Below, piece by piece: positions 1 through 5,133 of a DNA stretch of 12,459 bases. The translations under genes and the position numbers were made by a program. The DNA lies in the NCBI GenBank assembly GCA_038244055.1, contig JBBRTW010000193.1:1-12459 (forward strand). The letters run 5' to 3'. Positions within the stretch are counted from its first letter, which is position 1. The number at the start of each line of letters is the position of its first letter. Below the pieces are notes generated by a model that saw only the letters and a program-made list of their open reading frames with translations, did no database searches and was not told the origin of the DNA. Source of the stretch: DASPKW01 sp038244055. GTDB lineage: Bacteria > Planctomycetota > Phycisphaerae > Tepidisphaerales > Tepidisphaeraceae.

Positions 1-1
1 C

Positions 2-922
2 CCCGAGAACGGTCGGTTGAGCCGCACGATCGTGAACCGTCTGTGGGAACGGATGATGGGGCGCGGCATTGTTCACCCGGTCGACGCGATGAACACCGAA
101 CCGCGCTACTCGGATCTGCTCGATTTTCTGGCGCGGCGGTTCATCGATTCGGGGTGGGATGTCAAAGCGATGCAGCGGCTGATCGTCACCAGCGCGACGT
201 ATCGGCAATCCTCGGCCGTCACGCCTGATCTGGTGGCGCGCGACCCGGAGAATCGGCTTCTGGCGCGCGGGCCTCGATTCAGGTTGCCGGCCGAGTTTAT
301 CCGCGATCAGGCCCTGGCGATTTCCGGCCTGCTCAATAGCGAAATCGGCGGGCACTCGGTTTCCCCCTATCAGCCGGCCGGCCTCTGGGAAGAGCTCATG
401 TCGCGCGCGGACGGCGCGAACTGGACCGCGCAGACCTACACCCAATCGCACGGCCCCGATCTCTATCGCCGCACCATGTATACCTTCTGGAAACGCACCA
501 GCCCGCCGCCGACATTGAGCACGTTCGACGCCCCCGATCGCGAAGTCTGCACCGTCCGCCGCTCGCGCACGAACACGCCGCTGCAGGCGCTGGTGCTGCT
601 CAACGACCCCACCTATCTCGAAGCCAGCCGCAAACTGGCCGAGCGGATCATGACGGAAATTCCCGATGATCCGGGGCAGCGGATCGCGTTTGCCTTTCGG
701 ATGGCCACGGCGCGGGCGCCCACCGCGCCGGAATTGGATGTGCTCCGCCGGGCTTATCAGCGGCAGTCATCGCGGTACAAGACGGAGCCTGCGGCGGCGG
801 AGAAACTGCTGAAGATCGGCGAGGCGCCGGTGAATGAGAAGCTCGATAAATCGGAACTGGCGGCCTGGACGATGGTGGTGAGTGTTATTTTGAATATGGA
901 TGAGACGGTTACGCGGAACTAA
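2..922 (+). CDS. DUF1553 (PSD1) domain protein, C-terminal part, 5' truncated by window edge
   Basis: The reading frame is open from base 2, so the gene begins upstream of the window; the TTG at 17 is not a credible start because family-like sequence (PENGRLSRTIVNRLWERMMG) already runs through it. About 306 residues are visible. They match the planctomycete DUF1553 (PSD1) C-terminus as I know it: the NRLW...GRGIV block, the LLDFLARRFIDSGWD block, the LIVTSATYRQSS block, and later RRSRTNTPLQALVLLND and the terminal helix ending in an NMDE motif. Full-length members usually carry N-terminal PSCyt1/PSCyt2 cytochrome-like domains and are exported. Their biochemical role is not established. They are typically encoded directly before a DUF1501 gene, as here, where the two are separated only by a small remnant ORF. 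No key family block seems to be missing in the visible part. Confidence 0.93.
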   Translation, partial: PENGRLSRTIVNRLWERMMGRGIVHPVDAMNTEPRYSDLLDFLARRFIDSGWDVKAMQRLIVTSATYRQSSAVTPDLVARDPENRLLARGPRFRLPAEFIRDQALAISGLLNSEIGGHSVSPYQPAGLWEELMSRADGANWTAQTYTQSHGPDLYRRTMYTFWKRTSPPPTLSTFDAPDREVCTVRRSRTNTPLQALVLLNDPTYLEASRKLAERIMTEIPDDPGQRIAFAFRMATARAPTAPELDVLRRAYQRQSSRYKTEPAAAEKLLKIGEAPVNEKLDKSELAAWTMVVSVILNMDETVTRN

Positions 923-930
923 TTGAAGGA

Positions 931-936
931 TATAAT
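931..936 (+). promoter_or_regulatory. TATAAT -10 box, candidate leaderless promoter
   Basis: A perfect TATAAT lies 9 bases after the DUF1553 stop. It ends 6 bases before the ATG at 943, so transcription would start at or next to the start codon. A -35 element is poor: GTTACG at 908-913 with a 17-base spacer matches the consensus at only 3 of 6 positions. The sequence GAAGGA at 925-930 could instead be a distant ribosome binding site. The promoter would drive the small remnant ORF and the DUF1501 gene overlapping it. Confidence 0.45.
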
Positions 937-942
937 TCGAGT

Positions 943-1092
943 ATGACGGCCCCAGCCATTCCATTCATCCCCCCTCGCAAGACTCTCGCCGACCTCTGGT
1001 CAGCGTTGGGCGAGGTGCCTTTGGATCGAATCCTGTTCGATCCACCGCCGGGCACGGCTACCGAGTGGGATCTGCTCATGGTGACTCAATGA
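943..1092 (+). pseudogene. N-terminal remnant of a Uma2-family (DUF820) nuclease-like gene
   Basis: This 49-codon ORF starts with ATG at 943 and stops with TGA at 1090-1092. Its residues 13-45 (KTLADLWSALGEVPLDRILF, then DPPPGTATEWDLL) resemble the N-terminal lead-in of planctomycete Uma2-family proteins as I remember them (TLADLLxxLGxIPPERVxxxPxPGTATExDVL). Such proteins continue for about 150-200 more residues into a PD-(D/E)XK-like fold, all of which is absent here. Resemblance ends a few codons before the stop, which overlaps the DUF1501 ATG in an ATGA. The piece may therefore survive only as a promoter and leader peptide coupled to the downstream gene. The alternative is a genuine small protein. 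The family assignment rests on recalled family sequence, not on a search. Confidence 0.55.
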
Positions 1093-2561
1093 CTAGCAAT
1101 TCACTCCTCCTCACCCGCCGCCAAATCTTCGGCCGATCCGCCACGGGCATCGGAACGGCCGCCCTTGCCTCACTCCTCAATCCGAGCTTATTCGCCGCCG
1201 ACTCTCCCAGCCCAGAGCTCGGTGCTCAACACCCCGCGCTCGCGTCCATCCTCCACCACGCCCCCAAGGCCAAGCGGGTGATCTATCTCTTCATGTCAGG
1301 CGGGCCCTCCCATATCGATCTCTTCGATTACAAGCCCCAACTCGCCAAGGTTCACGGCGCGGAGCTTCCCGCCTCGATCCGCAATGGTCAGCGCGTCACC
1401 GGCATGACCTCCGGGCAGAAATCCTTCCCCTGCGTTTCGCCCATGTTCCAATTCGCCCAGCATGGCAAGACCGGCATCTGGCTTTCCGAACTCCTCCCCC
1501 ATATCGGCGGCGTGGTCGATGATCTCTGCATCATCAAGACCCTCAACACCGAGGCCATCAACCACGACCCGGCCGTCACCTTCATCCAGACCGGCCACCA
1601 GCAGCCCGGCCGCCCTTCGCTGGGCTCGTGGCTCTCCTACGGCATCGGGTCGGAGAATTCCAACCTCCCCGCGTTCATCGTCATGATCTCCCAGGGCAGC
1701 GGCAACAAGACCGATCAGCCCCTCTTCTCGCGGCTCTGGGGCAGCGGGTTCATCCCCTCGCAGCATCAGGGCGTGCGCTTCCGCTCGGGCAATTCCGATC
1801 CGGTGCTCTATCTCACCAACCCGCCCGGCATCGATGCCGAGGCGCGGCGCGACATGCTCGATTCGGTGCAGGAGCTTAATCGCATTTCCGAGCAGGCTTT
1901 CGGCGATCCCGAGATCAACACCCGCATCGCCCAGTACGAGATGGCTTTTCGAATGCAGACGGCCGTTCCCGATCTCACCGATCTCAAATCCGAGCCCGCC
2001 CACATCAAAGCGATGTACGGCCTGGATGAAAATGGCAACTCCGAAAACTCATTCGCCCGCAATTGTTTATTGGCCCGCCGCATGGCCGAGCGCGGCGTGC
2101 GCTTCGTCCAGCTCTTCCATCGCGGCTGGGATCAGCATTCCAGCCTCCCCAGACAAATTCGCGGGCAATGCAAAGACGTCGATCAACCCACCGCCGCTTT
2201 AATCAAAGACCTCAAGGCCCGCGGCATGCTCGATGACACGCTGGTCGTCTGGGGCGGCGAATTCGGCCGCACCGTCTACTCCCAGGGCGCGCTCACCAAA
2301 GACAACTACGGCCGCGATCACCACGGCCGCTGCTTCACGCTCTTCACCGCCGGCGGCGGCACGAAGGCCGGGCTGTCGTACGGTGAGACCGATGACTACT
2401 GCTACAACATCACGCAAAACCCCGTCCACATCCACGACTTCAACGCCACGCTCCTCCACACGCTCGGATTGAACCACGAGCGCCTGACATTCCGCTTCCA
2501 GGGCCGCGATTTCCGGCTGACGGATGTACACGGAAATGTGGTCAAGGAACTGCTGGCGTAA
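1089..2561 (+). CDS. DUF1501 protein, Tat-exported, sulfatase/alkaline-phosphatase-like
   Basis: This 490-residue protein is of normal length for DUF1501. It starts at the ATG at 1089, where a twin-arginine signal follows at once: TRRQIF at residues 9-14, then a small hydrophobic stretch (ATGIGTAALASLL) and an AxA-like cleavage region. An upstream in-frame GTG at 1065 would only add eight residues inside the preceding ORF. Family landmarks are VIYLFMSGGPSHIDLFD near residue 70, the INHDPA and QTGHQQPGRPSLGSW region, and VVWGGEFGRT followed by GRDHHGRCF near residue 400. The latter motifs resemble metal-site motifs of the alkaline phosphatase/sulfatase superfamily. The true substrate is unknown. 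The neighbouring DUF1553 protein is the usual genomic partner. The start codon overlaps the stop of the Uma2-like remnant, so translation may be coupled to it. Confidence 0.93.
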   Translation: MTSNSLLLTRRQIFGRSATGIGTAALASLLNPSLFAADSPSPELGAQHPALASILHHAPKAKRVIYLFMSGGPSHIDLFDYKPQLAKVHGAELPASIRNGQRVTGMTSGQKSFPCVSPMFQFAQHGKTGIWLSELLPHIGGVVDDLCIIKTLNTEAINHDPAVTFIQTGHQQPGRPSLGSWLSYGIGSENSNLPAFIVMISQGSGNKTDQPLFSRLWGSGFIPSQHQGVRFRSGNSDPVLYLTNPPGIDAEARRDMLDSVQELNRISEQAFGDPEINTRIAQYEMAFRMQTAVPDLTDLKSEPAHIKAMYGLDENGNSENSFARNCLLARRMAERGVRFVQLFHRGWDQHSSLPRQIRGQCKDVDQPTAALIKDLKARGMLDDTLVVWGGEFGRTVYSQGALTKDNYGRDHHGRCFTLFTAGGGTKAGLSYGETDDYCYNITQNPVHIHDFNATLLHTLGLNHERLTFRFQGRDFRLTDVHGNVVKELLA

Positions 2562-2582
2562 CGCGCACCAACCGGCCCCGGC

Positions 2583-3110
2583 TCATTTCTTCTTCGCCGG
2601 CTGGAGATCCATCACGAAAGTCCCCGTCTTCCATCCGCCCGGGCCAGTGCACGCCCAGCGGCCGAAGATTTCCTTTCCATTGGAGCTGATCGTCGCGTTG
2701 ATGCTGCCGTAAAAATTCGAGCCCGCGAAAATCACCTTGAAGCTCCGGTCCGTCCCGATGATCGCCGTGCTGACCACCTTTTGATTCGCCGTGATCGGGC
2801 CGAGGCTGAAGGTGCCCGTCGCCCCCGCGTTGCGCTGGCTGGTGATCGTGAACGATCCGGCAACCGCGATCTGCGTGCCGGCGATCTTGACCGTCCCGCT
2901 CCAGTTACCGGTCACATCGATCAGCCTTACGCCCGTTACCGATGTTGCAACCATCGGCGTCACCCGAAGGGGCGTAACCACCGCGGCAGGGGTCCCGGCG
3001 GGCTTGTCGTCCCAGAGCGGCGTCCCCCACCCGCTCGACGACAACATCTGCCGGCCTTCGAGGCCCTCAAGCGCGAACGATGACACTTTGTTCCCATAAC
3101 GCGAATTCAT
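2583..3110 (-). CDS. Secreted protein of unknown function with planctomycete LExR-type N-terminal motif
   Basis: I do not recognise the function. The start is placed at the ATG at 3110 (175 residues) because GGGAG lies just upstream, 6 bases from it; a longer frame to 3149 has only Cys/Gly-rich extra residues. Residues 14-24 read LEGLEGRQMLS, the motif class found at the N-terminus of many planctomycete surface or exported proteins, and the heme peroxidase in this window carries a version of it. The remainder (about residues 55-170) is rich in alternating hydrophobic and small residues: GNWSGTVKI, GSFTIT, GTFSLG, then FKVIFAG, GSINATIS and GRWACTG. This suggests a small all-beta barrel of lipocalin-like or calycin-like type (inference). 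It ends in a basic KKK tail. It converges on the DUF1501 gene with only 21 bases between the stops. No motif indicates an enzyme. Confidence 0.8.
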   Translation of the reverse strand: MNSRYGNKVSSFALEGLEGRQMLSSSGWGTPLWDDKPAGTPAAVVTPLRVTPMVATSVTGVRLIDVTGNWSGTVKIAGTQIAVAGSFTITSQRNAGATGTFSLGPITANQKVVSTAIIGTDRSFKVIFAGSNFYGSINATISSNGKEIFGRWACTGPGGWKTGTFVMDLQPAKKK

Positions 3111-3290
3111 TTTAACTCCCACTCCGCAGCCGCATGGCGTCGACTGCATGGGTAAGAATTACTATTCGCTGGCGGGTGGGTGCAAATCGATCGCGGCGGA
3201 AAAAGGATTTTTCACCATGAAGATGGAAGGCCTGTGCGCGCTATGACGCCTGTGCGGCGCGAGCGAACCGGCCGATAAATCGCGGGCGGG

Positions 3291-4010
3291 TCAACCGGGT
3301 ATTTTTTTGATTTGACGCGATGGGAGGGGCGCGGATGCGTCCGATAGCTGCAATGTCACCCGCCTCACCAAATCGCGCTGCGGCTTGTTGAGCCAGACCT
3401 TGGGCCGGGCGGCGATCATGATCCGCTCGGCCTCATCCACATCCGCCGCCAGACCCCGGATAATCATCAGCGCCGCCGTCACCGCCGCCGAGCGCCCGTG
3501 CCCCTGGGCGCAATGGATATACAGCCCACCTTCCAGAGCCGCGATCTCCCGGACCGCCTCCAGGAAAGCGGCATCGCTCGTCACATGCGCATCCAGGGTC
3601 GGATAACAAACATACTCGCGCCCCGCGCACACCCGCCGCGCGATCCAGAACTCGGCCGTCAAATCCACCACCCATTTCACGCCGGGCGGTATTTCCCGGC
3701 AGAGCGGGCGGCGTCCCACCCAGATTCCCGGCGCGACTTCATCCGATGCGTTCTCGCGGATCAGCCAGCGCTGCAAATACCAAATCCCCAGGGTCATCAA
3801 AAGAAATGGCGCATGCAGCACCCACGCCCAGATCGGATAGCGCCCGTTTCGCCGCTTGCCGAATACCCGCGACCCCAGCCCCGCGTACCCCGCCCCCACC
3901 AATAGCGTGCTCGCGGCTGGCCAAAGCAGCGCCCAACGCTGCCCGCCATGCCGAATTCCGATCGTGGCGAACCCCGCGCCCAAGAGCAGAAAGATCACCG
4001 CGTACCGCAT
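3291..4010 (-). CDS. Membrane-anchored dual-specificity protein phosphatase-like protein
   Basis: The 239-residue protein starts at the ATG at 4010, two bases after the RNase H stop, with AGGGG just before it. A longer frame from 4043 would overlap the RNase H gene by 31 bases and is less likely. Three hydrophobic segments (about residues 3-18, 27-46 and 58-79) form an N-terminal membrane domain. The rest is a cysteine phosphatase domain with HCAQGHGRSA at 166-175, which holds the CX5R loop (Cys167, Arg173). A candidate general acid is Asp140 in PTLDAH, and a C-terminal WLNKPQ motif occurs near 206-211, as is common in DUSP-like enzymes. The phosphatase domain probably faces the cytoplasm. 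Substrate (phosphoprotein, phosphoinositide or lipid phosphate) cannot be told. The gene is probably cotranscribed with the RNase H gene. Confidence 0.85.
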   Translation of the reverse strand: MRYAVIFLLLGAGFATIGIRHGGQRWALLWPAASTLLVGAGYAGLGSRVFGKRRNGRYPIWAWVLHAPFLLMTLGIWYLQRWLIRENASDEVAPGIWVGRRPLCREIPPGVKWVVDLTAEFWIARRVCAGREYVCYPTLDAHVTSDAAFLEAVREIAALEGGLYIHCAQGHGRSAAVTAALMIIRGLAADVDEAERIMIAARPKVWLNKPQRDLVRRVTLQLSDASAPLPSRQIKKIPG

Positions 4011-4012
4011 CG

Positions 4013-4609
4013 TTACCCCTGCATCTTCTGCCCGCACTGGCACACGAAATCCTTCAACTGGTGCGGCCGAATCGATGAAGGCGTCCGCAGCTCAATCACG
4101 CACCCGCACCGCCCGCACGCGAAGCGATCCCCCGCCGCCGGCGCTTTGGGCGAAGGCAAATCCTGCTCGGCCGCCTGCCCTTCATCGCTGACTTCCGTCA
4201 CATCCGCGCGACGATCCATCGCCATGTTCCCCAGCCGGTCCGCCATCTCGTTTTTCTCGCGATAACTGTGCCCGATGCTCGCCTGCTCGAACGAATCGAA
4301 GAGTTGCTTGGCCTCTTTGAAAAGCGGAATCAGATCGGGGTGCTTCACGCGGTAGACGCCCGTCATCTGCCTAACCACCAGCTCGCTGTCGCCGTTGATC
4401 TTGATCTTCAAGGCTCCCAGCTTTTTCGCCTCTTTCATGGCCGTGATCAGCGCGGTGTACTCCGCGACATTGTTCGTCGCCTTGCCGATAAACCGCCCCA
4501 GTGTCACCAGCGGAATCCCATCGGCCGAGCGCACTACCACCCCGATCCCCGCCGGCCCCGGGTTCCCTCGGCTCCCACCATCGAATTCAAGTGTCAGCGT
4601 TTCCTTCAT
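4013..4609 (-). CDS. RNase H-like protein (RNase HI / RVT_3 type) with C-terminal zinc ribbon
   Basis: This 198-residue protein begins with a full RNase H fold: FDGGSRGNPGPAGIG (Asp10), NNVAEYTAL (Glu50), INGDSELVVRQ (Asp74) and YREKNEMADRLGN (Asp124). All four metal-binding acidic residues of RNase HI are present, so it should hydrolyse the RNA strand of RNA-DNA hybrids. After about residue 130 comes an acidic/proline linker, then a short Cys-rich tail: CGRC at 165-168 and CQC at 190-192, which looks like a four-cysteine zinc ribbon. The N-terminal domain resembles the short RnhA-like group without the basic loop of E. coli RNase HI. No Shine-Dalgarno is visible upstream of the ATG. The phosphatase gene follows after 2 bases. 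Confidence 0.9.
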   Translation of the reverse strand: MKETLTLEFDGGSRGNPGPAGIGVVVRSADGIPLVTLGRFIGKATNNVAEYTALITAMKEAKKLGALKIKINGDSELVVRQMTGVYRVKHPDLIPLFKEAKQLFDSFEQASIGHSYREKNEMADRLGNMAMDRRADVTEVSDEGQAAEQDLPSPKAPAAGDRFACGRCGCVIELRTPSSIRPHQLKDFVCQCGQKMQG

Positions 4610-4674
4610 CGTGGGGAGGTTCTAACCGATTTGCGATTCCGATTCGAGACTCGCAGGGCGTTTGAGGGCGCTTC

Positions 4675-4739
4675 AGGGTCGGGAGCCGGCCGCCAAGAAC
4701 GCCCCATCCGCTGAAAATCGCTCCCCGGCTCGCGACCCT
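4675..4739. repeat. 15-bp imperfect inverted repeat
   Basis: The arms 4675-4689 (AGGGTCGGGAGCCGG) and 4725-4739 (CCGGCTCGCGACCCT) pair over 15 bases with one mismatch and enclose a 35-base loop. It lies downstream of the two minus-strand tRNA genes and upstream of the minus-strand RNase H gene. It might be a processing or termination structure for the tRNA transcript, but there is no U tract. The rest of the 4610-4811 spacer shows nothing I can assign. Confidence 0.5.
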
Positions 4740-4811
4740 TTCGCGCAAGTCGTCAAGAAACATCAGCAAGCGTTTCAAAATGCCTTTCCAGCGCCTCTGT
4801 GGTGAACATCA

Positions 4812-4883
4812 TGGAACTGCTCGGAATTGAACCGAGATCGCGACTTTGCAGGAGTCGGGTCCTTCCAGTTAGACGACAGCCCC
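4812..4883 (-). tRNA. tRNA-like gene, anticodon position reads TGC (Ala), with C33
   Basis: Reading the minus strand from 4883, the 72 bases fold as a full cloverleaf. The acceptor GGGGCTG pairs with CAGTTCC including G3-T70 and G4-T69. The D-arm is GTCT/GGAC with loop AACTGGAA (G18 G19), the anticodon stem is CGACT/AGTCG, the variable loop is CGAT, and the T-arm is CTCGG/CCGAG with loop TTCAATT. U8, A14, A15-U48, T54-T55-C56-A58 and A73 are all present. The seven-base anticodon loop CCTGCAA puts TGC at 34-36, so alanine, and the G3-U70 pair and A73 are classic alanine identity elements. Position 33 is C instead of the near-universal U, and position 26 is C. Reading GCA (Cys) instead would break the anticodon stem. 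No CCA is encoded. It may be a functional variant or a decaying tRNA. Confidence 0.75.
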
Positions 4884-4894
4884 GAAAATAAACA

Positions 4895-4966
4895 AGCCCG
4901 ATGCCGGATTTGAACCGGCGTCTCGACCGTGGCATGGTCGTGTGAAAGCCTCTCCACCAATCGGGC
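4895..4966 (-). tRNA. tRNA-Gly(GCC)
   Basis: Reading the minus strand from 4966, 72 bases fold cleanly. The acceptor GCCCGAT pairs perfectly with ATCGGGC. The D-arm is GTGG/TCAC, the anticodon arm is CGACC-ATGCCAC-GGTCG with T33 and anticodon GCC, the variable loop is AGAC, and the T-arm is GCCGG-TTCAAAT-CCGGC. The discriminator is T73, which is the bacterial glycine identity base, and G15-C48 is present. Position 21 is T where A is usual. CCA is not encoded. It lies 11 bases upstream of the second tRNA and probably shares its transcript. Confidence 0.88.
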
Positions 4967-5021
4967 GAAAAACGAGTCGATCCAACGCCCAATACGCAGT
5001 CTCGTGCCCGCATCTGACAAC

Positions 5022-5065
5022 AAGCCGGCCGGCCGGAGTTTTCACGCTCCGGCCGGCCGCGGCTT
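5022..5065 (-). terminator. Strong GC hairpin, candidate terminator of the peroxidase gene
   Basis: The arms 5026-5038 and 5047-5059 pair perfectly over 13 bases (CGGCCGGCCGGAG / CTCCGGCCGGCCG) around an 8-base loop. A lower AAGCC/GGCTT stem at 5022-5026/5061-5065 can form with a small bulge. It sits about 70 bases after the peroxidase stop and before the tRNA genes. Downstream on the minus strand there is only a weak T-containing stretch (TTGTTGTC), so it is not a textbook rho-independent terminator. Confidence 0.5.
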
Positions 5066-5133
5066 TCGCAATTCGCACTGATCTACGGAATGGATAGACG
5101 GCGGATTTCAGCAAATCCAATCCCACCCGGCCA

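Noticed and set aside
1065..1091. GTG at 1065 as the DUF1501 start
   Set aside because: It lies inside the preceding ORF, adds eight residues in front of the Tat signal and has no ribosome site; the ATG at 1089 is better placed.
1296..2003. 235-codon minus-strand frame inside the DUF1501 gene
   Set aside because: It lies wholly antisense to a well-recognised gene and its composition (Gly, Glu, Ala, Asp rich, no domain) is that of a high-GC shadow frame.
4812..4883. Assignment as tRNA-Cys(GCA)
   Set aside because: Moving the anticodon by one base to GCA breaks two anticodon stem pairs, and the discriminator is A, whereas tRNA-Cys has U73. Kept only as an alternative.
4753..5023. Two overlapping minus-strand protein frames of 82-86 codons
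   Set aside because: They run through both tRNA genes and the peptides are translations of tRNA sequence.
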